A stretch of DNA of 64,000 bases, taken from assembly GCF_900099775.1 (NCBI RefSeq), contig NZ_FMTM01000004.1, forward strand, positions 186,001 to 250,000, given 5' to 3'. This document shows, piece by piece, positions 28,144-36,986 of this stretch. The stretch comes from Rhizobium mongolense subsp. loessense. Lineage in GTDB: Bacteria; Pseudomonadota; Alphaproteobacteria; Rhizobiales; Rhizobiaceae. Below the pieces are notes generated by a model. The model saw only the letters and a list, made by a program, of their open reading frames with translations. It was not told the DNA's origin and made no database searches. The position numbers and the translations under genes are program-made. Every line of letters begins with the position of its first letter. Position 1 is the stretch's first letter.

Positions 28144-30198
28144 CTACCTCCTTCGCCGTATAAGGGCGTCGACTGCGACAACGCCCTTGTTTTCGGGAAG
28201 AACCATCAACGGATTAATGTCCAGTTCCTCCAGACACGCGGCATTCTTTACGACATAATCTGCCGCTGCTGCGACAGCGAAGACAACCGCTTCGAGGTCG
28301 CCTTTTGGGCGGCCACGATAGCCGTTGATCAATTTTCCGATCCTCAGACGCGAAATCGTCTCTGTTATTGCTGTTCTTGTCGTTGGGAGCGACAAAATGG
28401 CGGAATCTTCAAGCAATTCCACCAAAATTCCGCCCGAACCGACTGTGAGCGTCAAACCGAAGACAGGATCGCGTGCTGCTCCAATGATCAGCTCCGCGAC
28501 GCTGTGCTCCACCATCTTTTCGACCAGGAAGGCCTTGGTGCCGTTCATCGATATGGCTGCGTCAAATACCGCCGTTGCGTCCTTTAAGTTGAGCGCCACA
28601 GCACCTGCCTCGGTCTTGTGCTCAATGGCGAGCCCCTTGAGCGCGACGGGATAGCCGAGCGCGTCCGAGCGCTCCATCGCCTCTTGCGGAGAATTCGCAA
28701 CGAAACCGGCAGGGACGGGAACGCCAAAGGTGGAGAGCGCCGCCTTTGCATTGGCCTCATCCAACGTTTCGATCTCGCCTTCGACTTGTGGCACGTCGAG
28801 CAGACGTGGCCCTGGTGGAACGCTCCATTCCCGGCCGATGCGGCTTGCGATTTCAGTTGCCGCAAGCGTTTCGAAGATGCCGCAAAAAGGCACGACGCCT
28901 CTCGTCATCAGGCTGACGGCACGATCTTCAGGCATGTTTTCGGGGAGCGTCGCGACAACGCCTGCAAGCCCACCGGTGGAGGCTGAAGCGGCAACGATCG
29001 CATCGACCGTCGTCGTCCAGTCGGTAGCATCGCATCGGTCGGTCCGCGGGAAATCGAGCACGACGAGATTGAGCGCGTAGCCGCCCTTAAACATTGCCGT
29101 AAAAGCCTGCGTCTGGCGAGCGAGATCGCCCCACGCAAATGTGTGGTAGTCCAAGGGATTGGAAAGGGTGACCATTTCTCCGAGCGCGAGGCGAAGCGGC
29201 GCCAGCTGTCCAGGCCGCAAGGCGCGAAATTCCACGGCACGACCGACGGCGGCATCTGCCATCAGCGACGCTTCACCACCTGAACAGCTCATCGAGGAAA
29301 TCGCATTACCGGTAAGTGGTCCGGCAACATGCAGGAGTTTTAGCGTTTCCAGCAATTCCGGCAATGAGCCGACACGGCCGATCCCCAGACGGCCAAGAAC
29401 GGCATCGGCGACCGCGTCGCTGCCGGAAAGCGAAGCTGTATGAGAAACCGTCGCTCGTTTCGCCTGCTCGGATTTCCCGACCTTCAGTGCAACGACCGGC
29501 TTTTTCAGCTCGCGTGCTCGTCGCGCGAGCTCCTGGAGCGCAGGCAGGCTCCCGAAACCCTCTACGTGAAGCCCGACCGCGGTGACGCGAGGGTCCTCGA
29601 GCAGCGCGTAGGCGACGTTAGAAAGCGACGTCTGCGCCTGGTTGCCGACCGTGACCAGATAGGCGATGGGCAGGCCGCGCGTCTGCATGGTCAGGTTGAG
29701 CGCAATATTTGAAGACTGCGTAAGAATTGCAACGCCGCGGTCGACACGTTGCATCCCATGCTGGTCGGGCCAGAGCAATGCGCCATCAAGAGCGTTGATC
29801 AGGCCATAGCAGTTCGGCCCGAGGATCGGCATGTCGCCTGCCGCCTCCAGCAGGCGTCCTTGAAGATCGGCACCGTCGGCCAATTCGCCGGCCGCCTCGC
29901 TGAAGCCCGATGCGTAACAGACCGCACCGCCTGCTCCTCTTGCAGCAAGATCTCTGACGATCTCGAGTGTCAGCATCCTGTTGACGCCGACGAAAGCGGC
30001 ATCTGGCACAGCGGGCAGTTCCAGGATCGAACGATAACAGCGCCGTCCATGAACCTCTTCGAGTTTTGGATGGACGGGCCAGACGTCTCCACCGAACCCC
30101 ATTCGGTCGCACTGCTCGATAACCCGATGCGCCTCGCGACCGCCGAACACAGCGATCGTTTGAGGTCTGAGCAGGCGGTCGAGCGAGCGCTGGGTCAT
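28144..30198 (-). CDS. ADP-forming acyl-CoA synthetase family protein
   Basis: A 684-residue enzyme of the acetate-CoA ligase (ADP-forming) family. An N-terminal CoA-binding domain (LLRPQTIAVFGGREAHRVI) precedes two succinyl-CoA-ligase-like domains and a C-terminal ATP-grasp domain (YPVALKGLAIEHKTEAGAV, near residue 565). The start ATG at 30198 is four bases after the dehydrogenase stop; an upstream extension overlaps that gene. It would activate a carboxylate, here probably gamma-butyrobetaine or crotonobetaine, to its CoA thioester for the neighbouring dehydrogenase and hydratase. Use of an NDP-forming ligase rather than an AMP-forming CaiC-type ligase is notable. The substrate is inference. 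Confidence 0.82.
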   Translation of the reverse strand: MTQRSLDRLLRPQTIAVFGGREAHRVIEQCDRMGFGGDVWPVHPKLEEVHGRRCYRSILELPAVPDAAFVGVNRMLTLEIVRDLAARGAGGAVCYASGFSEAAGELADGADLQGRLLEAAGDMPILGPNCYGLINALDGALLWPDQHGMQRVDRGVAILTQSSNIALNLTMQTRGLPIAYLVTVGNQAQTSLSNVAYALLEDPRVTAVGLHVEGFGSLPALQELARRARELKKPVVALKVGKSEQAKRATVSHTASLSGSDAVADAVLGRLGIGRVGSLPELLETLKLLHVAGPLTGNAISSMSCSGGEASLMADAAVGRAVEFRALRPGQLAPLRLALGEMVTLSNPLDYHTFAWGDLARQTQAFTAMFKGGYALNLVVLDFPRTDRCDATDWTTTVDAIVAASASTGGLAGVVATLPENMPEDRAVSLMTRGVVPFCGIFETLAATEIASRIGREWSVPPGPRLLDVPQVEGEIETLDEANAKAALSTFGVPVPAGFVANSPQEAMERSDALGYPVALKGLAIEHKTEAGAVALNLKDATAVFDAAISMNGTKAFLVEKMVEHSVAELIIGAARDPVFGLTLTVGSGGILVELLEDSAILSLPTTRTAITETISRLRIGKLINGYRGRPKGDLEAVVFAVAAAADYVVKNAACLEELDINPLMVLPENKGVVAVDALIRRRR

Positions 30199-30202
30199 CG
30201 TT

Positions 30203-31363
30203 TCATGCTCCAAATGGCCGCAGCAGCTCACGGCTGATGATGTGGCGCTGTATCTCGGACGTGCCGTCCCAGATGCGCTCGACGCGCGCATCTCGCCAGA
30301 AACGGGCAATCGGCAGATCGTCCATCAGCCCCATCCCGCCGAAGATCTGGATCGCTTCGTCAGTTACGCGCGCAAGCATTTCGGAAGCGTAGAGCTTTGC
30401 CGAGGCGATCTCGCGGTTGGCGCCAATACCTTGATCGAGCCGCCCGGCTGCAGCAAGCGTCAGCCAATCGGCCGCATCGATCTCGGTGATCATGTCCGCG
30501 AGCTTGAAAGAAACGCCCTGATTGGCCCCGATCGGCTTACCGAACTGCCTGCGCTCGGCAGCGTAGGGAAGGGCCATGTCGAAGACGCGCCGGGCCCTTC
30601 CGACGCAGGTGGCGGCGACAGTCAGTCGCGTGCCGTAGAGCCATTCATTGGCGATATCGAAACCGCAATGGATCCCGCCCAGCACCTGGCTTTCGGGAAG
30701 CCGGCAATCGGTGAAGTTCAAGATGCAATTGTGGTAGCCGCGATGCGATATGGAATCGTATCCCTTGAGGATCTCGAAGCCCGGCGTGCCGCGGTCGACG
30801 AGGAAGGCCGTGATTTTCTTCTTCGTGCCCTTCTGTGTCTCCTCCTCGCCGGTTGCGGCAAAGACGATGACGAAATCGGCGACGTCGGCATGCGAGATGA
30901 AATGCTTCGTGCCGTTGAGAATGAAATCGCTGCCATGACGGCGGGCCGCACACTTCATGCCGCGCATATCCGAACCGGCATCCGGCTCGGTAATTGCAAG
31001 CGCATCGATCCGGTCGCCGCGCACAGCCGGCAGCAGATACCGGTCCCGTTGGTCACCTTCGCAGGCCATGAGAATACCCGAGGGACGACCGAAGAAGACC
31101 GTCAGGGCCATCGAGCCGCGGCCAAGCTCCCGCTCCACCAGAGTAAAAGTGGTATGGTCAAGCCCGGCGCCGCCAACCTCTTCAGGGAAATTGCAGGCGT
31201 AAAAGCCGAGTTCGATACACTTGCGCCGGATCGCCTGGCCAAGTTCAGGCGCGACGACGCCGGTGCGCTCGACGGCGTTTTCGTACGGATAGATTTCCGT
31301 TTCGACGAAGCCGCGAACCGTTTTGACGATCATCTCCTGTTCTTCGTTAAGAGCAAAATTCAT
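30203..31363 (-). CDS. Acyl-CoA dehydrogenase, crotonobetainyl-CoA reductase-like
   Basis: A 386-residue flavoenzyme of the acyl-CoA dehydrogenase family. The N-terminal helical domain begins MNFALNEEQEMIVKTVRGFV. The middle domain has ALAITEPDAGSDMRGMKC, the usual FAD/substrate signature. The C-terminal domain ends with QIFGGMGLMDDLPIARFWRD and WDGTSEIQRHIISRELL. The ATG at 31363 overlaps the stop of the upstream fusion gene (ATGA) and GGAG is six bases upstream. In context it would oxidise gamma-butyrobetainyl-CoA to crotonobetainyl-CoA. The family assignment is secure; the substrate rests on the operon. Confidence 0.88.
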   Translation of the reverse strand: MNFALNEEQEMIVKTVRGFVETEIYPYENAVERTGVVAPELGQAIRRKCIELGFYACNFPEEVGGAGLDHTTFTLVERELGRGSMALTVFFGRPSGILMACEGDQRDRYLLPAVRGDRIDALAITEPDAGSDMRGMKCAARRHGSDFILNGTKHFISHADVADFVIVFAATGEEETQKGTKKKITAFLVDRGTPGFEILKGYDSISHRGYHNCILNFTDCRLPESQVLGGIHCGFDIANEWLYGTRLTVAATCVGRARRVFDMALPYAAERRQFGKPIGANQGVSFKLADMITEIDAADWLTLAAAGRLDQGIGANREIASAKLYASEMLARVTDEAIQIFGGMGLMDDLPIARFWRDARVERIWDGTSEIQRHIISRELLRPFGA

Positions 31364-32862
31364 GACGAACTCCAACGCTTCTGGCCGACATGGCGGCCGG
31401 CTCCTTCAGGACGGGAGAGAGCCGCATGGGCCGCGGCGATGGCCCCGGCTTTCTCAATCACCCCAGCTGCGGCAGGTGTCGTTTTGCCGGCTTTTGTGTT
31501 GACATGCAGCAACATGTGCTCGGCGGTCGCAATCGCCTCGCCGGTCGCCGTGTCATGGATCGTGTGGAACACCTGCAACCGCTTTTCATCGACTGAAAGC
31601 ACCTGACAGGTTGCGTGGATTGCCTGACCGAGCTTGGCCTCTGCGAGATGGCGGATATGGGTCTCCACCGTATAATAGCTTTGCCCCGCCTCAACATAAG
31701 CGAGATCAACACCGATGAGGCGCAGGAGGGCATCCGAAGTGTCGCCGAAAACCTGCAGGTAACGGTGCTCGGTCATATGGCCATTATAGTCGACCCAGGC
31801 GGGGCTGACCTTGGTTTCGACCAGTCGCAGCGGTTGCGAAAGATCAAATGACGCCTTCGTCGCTCCGCCCGCTGCCCAAAGCGAGTGCTCGAAATCCTTA
31901 AGCAGCTTTCCAGCACCCCAGCCCTTGCCGCCATTGGACCCCTTCAGGGCCTGAAGGATACCGACGAGGTTCTCGTCGCGAATTCGTTCGAGTTCACGAA
32001 TGGAACGGCCGGCTGCCTGCTCGTCGGACTGCTGACCGATCTTTTCGACGAGGGCGTCGTCAAGATCGACCACGTTGGTGAGCTTCGTCCAGGGCCATGC
32101 GAGGCAGGGACCGAACTGTGCGAGGAAGTGGCGCATGCCAGCCTCGCCACCTGCAATCCGATACGTCTCAAAGAGACCCATCTGTGCCCATCGCAGGCCG
32201 AAGGAATAGCGGATCACGTCGTCAAGCGTCTCGACTGTGCAGATATCGTCATGGATCAACCAGAGGGCTTCGCGCCAGAGCGCCTCGAGAAGGCGGTCGC
32301 CGACGAAAGCCTCGACCTCCTTGGCGATGTGAACGCCTTTCATGCCAATCGGCGGCAATTTTTCCATCGCTGCCTTGATCGTCGCCATCGCCGTCTTCTC
32401 GCCGCCGACGATCTCGACCAACGGCAGGAGATAGACCGGATTATAGGGATGGGCGACGAAGAGGCGTTGCGGATACTGCATGTCCCGCTGAAGATCGGTC
32501 GGCAGCAGGCCCGACGTCGAGGAGCCAATCAAGGCGTCCGGTCGCGCTGCCGCGTCGATCTGGGCTAACACGCTACGCTTCAAGTCGAGCCGTTCGGGCA
32601 CGCTTTCCTGGATCCAGTCGGCATCGACGACGGCTTCTTCCAGGCTGCCGCAGAAGGCCAACTTGCCGCGTTTTGGCAGCGGCGCGCCTGTCAGCATCGC
32701 ATAGGCCCGTTCGGCATTGGCGAGGACCTCGGAGATGATGCGGCGCGCGTCAGGATGTGGATCGAAGACGTCGACGTCGATACCGGCCAGAAGGAAGCGA
32801 GCAATCCATCCGCCGCCGATGACGCCGCCGCCTATGCAGGCTGCCTTGTTGATCCTGATCAT
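31360..32862 (-). CDS. lcdH: Fused L-carnitine dehydrogenase / thioesterase (betainyl-CoA thioesterase)
   Basis: A 500-residue two-domain protein. Residues 1-315 are a 3-hydroxyacyl-CoA-dehydrogenase-type NAD enzyme with Rossmann motif IGGGVIGGGWIARF and the HPYNPVYLLPLVEIV active-site region of L-carnitine dehydrogenases. Residues ~340-475 are a hot-dog thioesterase (VSPAWVDYNGHMTEHRYLQVF, Asp near residue 355). The fusion is known from rhizobial carnitine degradation: the first part makes 3-dehydrocarnitine, the second releases glycine betaine from betainyl-CoA. The dehydrocarnitine cleavage enzyme is encoded immediately upstream, supporting both functions. ATG at 32862 lies seven bases after its stop. 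Confidence 0.9.
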   Translation of the reverse strand: MIRINKAACIGGGVIGGGWIARFLLAGIDVDVFDPHPDARRIISEVLANAERAYAMLTGAPLPKRGKLAFCGSLEEAVVDADWIQESVPERLDLKRSVLAQIDAAARPDALIGSSTSGLLPTDLQRDMQYPQRLFVAHPYNPVYLLPLVEIVGGEKTAMATIKAAMEKLPPIGMKGVHIAKEVEAFVGDRLLEALWREALWLIHDDICTVETLDDVIRYSFGLRWAQMGLFETYRIAGGEAGMRHFLAQFGPCLAWPWTKLTNVVDLDDALVEKIGQQSDEQAAGRSIRELERIRDENLVGILQALKGSNGGKGWGAGKLLKDFEHSLWAAGGATKASFDLSQPLRLVETKVSPAWVDYNGHMTEHRYLQVFGDTSDALLRLIGVDLAYVEAGQSYYTVETHIRHLAEAKLGQAIHATCQVLSVDEKRLQVFHTIHDTATGEAIATAEHMLLHVNTKAGKTTPAAAGVIEKAGAIAAAHAALSRPEGAGRHVGQKRWSSS

Positions 32863-32869
32863 ACGGCCC

Positions 32870-33772
32870 TCAGCGCTTCGTCAGTTTCAGCTTCTTTCGG
32901 ACCTCTTCCGGTCCGATGATGCGCGCGCCCATGCCTTCGACGACCTGCACTGCCTTTTCGACAAGCTGTGCATTGGTGGCAAGCACGCCCTTGCCGGCAT
33001 AGAGATTGTCCTCGAGGCCGACGCGGACGTTTCCGCCGGCGAGGACAGCCGCTGCCGGATAGGCCATGGCGTTGCGGCCAATCGAGAAGGCCGAAAAGGT
33101 CCAGCTCTGCGGCACGTTGTTGACCATCGCCATGAAGGTATTGAGATCGTCTGGCGCCCCCCACGGGATACCCATGCAGAGCTGGATCAGCACCGGGTCC
33201 TCGATCAGGCTTTCTTCGGCGAGCTGTTTTGCGAACCAGAGATGGCCGGTATCGAACGCCTCGATTTCTGGCCGCACACCGAGATCGGTCATTTTTTTCG
33301 CCATCGCGCGCAGCATGCCTGGCGTATTGGTCATGACATAGTCGCCGAGACTGAAATTCATGGTGCCGCAGTCGAGCGTGCAGATTTCCGGCAGGCATTC
33401 GCCGACATGGCTGACACGCTCGCTGGCGCCCGCCATGTCGGTCCCTTTTGGGTTCAGGGGCAGTGGCGCTTCGACATTGCCGAAAATCAGGTCGCCGCCC
33501 ATGCCGGCCGTCAGATTGAGCACGACATCGATCTCGGCGGAGCGGATGCGATCGGTCACTTCCTTGTAGAGGTCGTTGCGCCGGCTTGCGGTACCGGTGT
33601 CCGGATCGCGGACATGGCAATGAACGACTGCCGCCCCAGCCTTGGCGGCGTCGATCGCGGAATCCGCGATCTGCTTGGGAGTAACGGGAACGTGGCTGGA
33701 TTTCGAGACCGTATCGCCGGCGCCGGTCACGGCACAGGTGATGAAGACATCGCGGTTCATCACAAGAGGCAT
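32870..33772 (-). CDS. cdhC: Beta-keto acid cleavage enzyme, probable dehydrocarnitine cleavage enzyme
   Basis: A 300-residue member of the BKACE (DUF849) family of Zn-dependent TIM barrels. Visible metal/active-site motifs are VVHCHVRDPDTG (HxH, near residue 47) and CGTMNF/EAFDTGHLWFA in the second half. It condenses a beta-keto acid with acetyl-CoA; for dehydrocarnitine this gives betainyl-CoA plus acetoacetate. The carnitine dehydrogenase/thioesterase fusion immediately downstream makes that substrate the best guess. Start at 33772 (MPLVMNRDV) follows GGGAG. It is the first gene of the operon, about 100 bases from the divergent AraC-type regulator. Confidence 0.88.
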   Translation of the reverse strand: MPLVMNRDVFITCAVTGAGDTVSKSSHVPVTPKQIADSAIDAAKAGAAVVHCHVRDPDTGTASRRNDLYKEVTDRIRSAEIDVVLNLTAGMGGDLIFGNVEAPLPLNPKGTDMAGASERVSHVGECLPEICTLDCGTMNFSLGDYVMTNTPGMLRAMAKKMTDLGVRPEIEAFDTGHLWFAKQLAEESLIEDPVLIQLCMGIPWGAPDDLNTFMAMVNNVPQSWTFSAFSIGRNAMAYPAAAVLAGGNVRVGLEDNLYAGKGVLATNAQLVEKAVQVVEGMGARIIGPEEVRKKLKLTKR

Positions 33773-33873
33773 TTTGTTCTCCCTCGTATTGAGACCATCA
33801 CGCGGCAAAGCCCCGGTCATTGCTTTGCATTAACGGAACTAGGTGATACAGTTTCGGAAATCGTGGAGGGTCC

Positions 33874-34866
33874 ATGCTGACGCGATCGACAGAACGGCTC
33901 GATATCGACCTTCTGATCTTGCCGGAAACGAACCTGATCCTGATCGCCTCGGTGATCGAGCCGTTGCGAGGCGCCAACCGCATTTCCGGCAGCGAGATCT
34001 ATCGCTGGCGTCTATTGACCCCGGATGGCGATCCGGCTCCAACCACCAGCGACATCCCGGTTCCCGCCTGCGCGCCCTTCAAGGCAACGGCCGATACAGC
34101 GCCGCTCTTCGTGCTCGCAAGCTACAACTGGCGGCAAGGTGCCACTTTGACCCTGAAGATGCAGCTTTCGCAGGCTGCTCGCTACCGAACGATGATTGCC
34201 GGCATCGAATCCGGCACGTGGCTGCTTGCCGAAGCAAGCCTTCTTGATGGTTGTTCTGCGACTATTCATTGGGAGGATTTCGAAGATTTCGCTCTCGCCT
34301 ACCCGCACGTTCGTGCCTCAAGGGACCGCTTCGTCATCGATGGCAAGCGGCTGACCACTGCCGGCTCATTGCCGACCGTCGACCTGATGCTCGAGGTGAT
34401 CCGGCAGCGGCAAGGCTATTCGCTGGCGCTGGAGGTCAGCCGGCTCTTCAGCTACGAACAAGCAAATTTCCATTCCGAGCATGAGCTTTCGCCATCGACG
34501 GTCAGTTTGCGGATGCGCGATCCGCGTGTCGCTCACGCCATCCGGTTGATGGAAGACAACATCGAGCAGCCTTTGGTCCTGGCCAGGCTTGCGCGCCGCG
34601 TCGGCATCAGCGCGCGCCACCTGCAGGGGCTTTTTCAGGAGAGCATTGGGGCGCCGCCGCATGTGCACTATCTGGCGTTGCGGTTGAATGCTGCCCGTCG
34701 CAAGGTGATCGAGACCAAGGCATCTTTTGCCGATATCGCTGCCGCAACCGGCTTCAATTCGGCTTCCGCCTTTGCCCGCAGCTACCGGGCAAGCTTCTCC
34801 GAAAGCCCCTCCGACACCCGGCGACGCCTTCGCCGTCGCATCATGTTGGCGCAAGAGCGGCCATAG
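33874..34866 (+). CDS. GlxA family AraC-type regulator (GATase1-like sensor), probable carnitine operon activator
   Basis: A 330-residue regulator. Residues ~10-190 form a DJ-1/PfpI-like glutamine amidotransferase-type domain (LDIDLLILPETNLILIAS; IAGIESGTWLLAEASLL), and residues ~225-320 two AraC helix-turn-helix motifs (LARLARRVGISARHLQGLF; SFADIAAATGFNSASAFAR). GGAGGG precedes the ATG at 33874. The same architecture regulates carnitine (CdhR) and betaine (GbdR) breakdown in pseudomonads. Its divergent position at the head of the carnitine operon suggests carnitine-responsive activation. The last 26 bases overlap the convergent LysR gene. Confidence 0.88.
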   Translation: MLTRSTERLDIDLLILPETNLILIASVIEPLRGANRISGSEIYRWRLLTPDGDPAPTTSDIPVPACAPFKATADTAPLFVLASYNWRQGATLTLKMQLSQAARYRTMIAGIESGTWLLAEASLLDGCSATIHWEDFEDFALAYPHVRASRDRFVIDGKRLTTAGSLPTVDLMLEVIRQRQGYSLALEVSRLFSYEQANFHSEHELSPSTVSLRMRDPRVAHAIRLMEDNIEQPLVLARLARRVGISARHLQGLFQESIGAPPHVHYLALRLNAARRKVIETKASFADIAAATGFNSASAFARSYRASFSESPSDTRRRLRRRIMLAQERP

Positions 34867-35716
34867 GCTGGAAGGCCTCGCGCACCCTTTCGGCCAGTTC
34901 CTGGATCGCCGCGGTGGAATGATGCCGGCTGCGGCGCAATACCACGCGGGATGAATCGACCAGCGGAAAGCCATCAGCACTCGTCAGTTCCCGGCATCCG
35001 GGCGGGATGTTGCTGCGCGAGAGCGTGGTCACCGCAAGCCCGGCGGCGACCGCGTTCTTCAGTCCGGAACTGGTATCGGCAATGACGGCAATGCGATATC
35101 TGCGGCCGTGCTGTTCCAGCGAACGAAGTGCAAAATCGCGGCACCAGGTTGAATTTCTGTAGATTGCGATCGGCAGCGGATCGGCGTCGTGCAACCGATG
35201 CACCAGCGAGGTCACCCAAACCGTAGGGTCGATGCAAAGTACCTCGCCGTTGATCTGATTGCTCCAGTCGAAAACGACGGCGAGGTCGAGTTCGTCGCGT
35301 TCGAGCGCTGCAAGATTATGGGATGTGTAATCGCAAGAGATCGTCACCTCGACGGCCGGGTGGCGCACGGAGAATGCAGCAAGTGCGGCCGGCAATACGG
35401 TCTGACTATATTCTTCGGGGATACCGATGCGAACGGGCCCGTCCAGCGGCTTGGTCCGGATCGTCGCCGTTGCCTCGTTCAGAAGGTCGATCACCCGTCG
35501 GGCATAGGGAAGGAGCTGCGTTCCAGCGCCGGTCAGAGCAACGCCGCGCGCGCCTCTATCGAAAAGCGTTTCGCCGATCGTGTCTTCTAGTCGTTTCACC
35601 TGAGCGCTGACAGCCGACTGGGTTCGGCCGATACGCTGGGCGGTGGCCGAAAAGCTCGACGTTTCGGTCACAACCAGAAAGGTCCTCAACAGGTCGCTTT
35701 CAATTGGTTCACGCAT
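34841..35716 (-). CDS. LysR family transcriptional regulator
   Basis: A 291-residue regulator. The N-terminal helix-turn-helix (SDLLRTFLVVTETSSFSATA; IGRTQSAVSAQVKRLE) is followed by the periplasmic-binding-like effector domain beginning GPVRIGIPEEYSQTVLP near residue 92. The start ATG at 35716 (MREPIESD) is chosen because similarity begins there; the frame is open upstream but runs across the divergent transporter start. It is divergent from the EamA exporter with about 20 bases between starts, so it probably regulates that gene. Its 3' end overlaps the AraC-type gene by 26 bases. Confidence 0.9.
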   Translation of the reverse strand: MREPIESDLLRTFLVVTETSSFSATAQRIGRTQSAVSAQVKRLEDTIGETLFDRGARGVALTGAGTQLLPYARRVIDLLNEATATIRTKPLDGPVRIGIPEEYSQTVLPAALAAFSVRHPAVEVTISCDYTSHNLAALERDELDLAVVFDWSNQINGEVLCIDPTVWVTSLVHRLHDADPLPIAIYRNSTWCRDFALRSLEQHGRRYRIAVIADTSSGLKNAVAAGLAVTTLSRSNIPPGCRELTSADGFPLVDSSRVVLRRSRHHSTAAIQELAERVREAFQPMAALAPT

Positions 35717-35737
35717 GGGCAGCCACAAGGAAATCCG

Positions 35738-36751
35738 ATGGCAGATATCTCTACTATTCGTTTGCCTGATGTCAATTGGGGGCGCACACAGATCGTGTCG
35801 CTTCAGTCTTGTCCCAAGGCAGCCCGCATGACCATCCATCTTCAGGCACGATCCCTCGGGCTCAGCGAGCACGAAAAAGGCATTGCTCTTGTGGTCGCCG
35901 CAACTCTTGCTTGGAGCGCCAGTGGCCTCTATTCGCGGCTCTTGACCGTCGATGTGTGGACGACAATCGCCTGGCGCTCGCTATTCGGCGGTCTTTTTCT
36001 CCTGGTTCCGAGCCTCTTCCTCGAAGGCGGCTTTTCCAAGCGTCAATGGCGCTCGGTCTTTCATCCCTCGGGTCTTGCGATGATTGCATGTCAGACCTTC
36101 AGTCAGGCCTGCTTCATTGGCGCACTTTATATGACCAGCGTTGCGAACGTCACGATGATCTACGCCACCGCCCCCTTCATTGCCGCCCTCTTCGGCTGGC
36201 TGATCCTGAAGGAGAAAGTCGCAAGGCGAACCCTCGTTGCCGGGGGCGTCTGTTTCTCGGGAGTTGCGGTCATTGTCGCCTCTTCGATCGGCGGCGGCAC
36301 AGGAACCGGCGACCTTCTGGCGCTCGGAATGACCGTCTCATTTGCCCTTGTGATCATCATTCCCCGCATCAACCCCGATGTGCCAAGCCTCCCCCCGACT
36401 ATCGTCAGTGCGTTTCTCACCCTTATCCTCTTTGCACCTTTCGGTTCGATCGGTTCCCTTGATCTTCACAACTGGGTCGTGCTTGCGGCATTCGGGGCTA
36501 CGAATTTTGCCATTGCGCTGGTTCTGTTCCTTGCGGGTGCACGACGTATGCCGCCGGCGGAAGCTGCCCTACTCGGCACCATGGAAATCATTCTGACGCC
36601 TTTCTGGGTCTGGCTGTTCTTTGCCGAGCAACCGCCGGTCGCCACGTTCTTGGGCGGTGCAATCATCCTGGCTGCCGTGCTCTCACATACGATCATCGAC
36701 TTCCGCCGCTGCCGCCGGATGCTCGCAAAGGCTGAGAATTCTCCTTTCTAG
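35738..36751 (+). CDS. EamA/DMT superfamily transporter
   Basis: A 337-residue membrane protein with about ten hydrophobic segments in two EamA repeats (first repeat near residues 45-165, with ATAPFIAALFGWLILKEKV; second near 190-320, with LGTMEIILTPFWVWLFFAEQ). ATG at 35738 has AAGGAA at good spacing; the ATG at 35828 (MTIHLQ) would give a more typical N-terminus and is a fair alternative. Family members export amino acids or other metabolites. It is divergent from a LysR gene, the usual arrangement for a LysR-controlled exporter. The substrate is unknown. Confidence 0.85.
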   Translation: MADISTIRLPDVNWGRTQIVSLQSCPKAARMTIHLQARSLGLSEHEKGIALVVAATLAWSASGLYSRLLTVDVWTTIAWRSLFGGLFLLVPSLFLEGGFSKRQWRSVFHPSGLAMIACQTFSQACFIGALYMTSVANVTMIYATAPFIAALFGWLILKEKVARRTLVAGGVCFSGVAVIVASSIGGGTGTGDLLALGMTVSFALVIIIPRINPDVPSLPPTIVSAFLTLILFAPFGSIGSLDLHNWVVLAAFGATNFAIALVLFLAGARRMPPAEAALLGTMEIILTPFWVWLFFAEQPPVATFLGGAIILAAVLSHTIIDFRRCRRMLAKAENSPF

Positions 36752-36986
36752 AATTGGGCTGATATTCACAAGCCATCTCCCCGATCGCCTGTTCCTTCGA
36801 TGAGTCGTGCGGACTTGAGGAAATGCTCAAGTGTCCATTTCTGCAATCTTTGCTTGGGGCTCTTTGAGGAGTATTATCTGAAGTTAAGAACCTAGATCAT
36901 GAGTGGGATGCGGACGGACACGGCATGCCCCTTCCTCATCCCGCCCATCAAAGGGCGAGAAAAGCCCATGCTTTCGGGAGGAAAAA

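Noticed and set aside
30242..31606. 454-residue plus-strand open frame
   Set aside because: Antisense to the acyl-CoA dehydrogenase gene; no domain recognisable.
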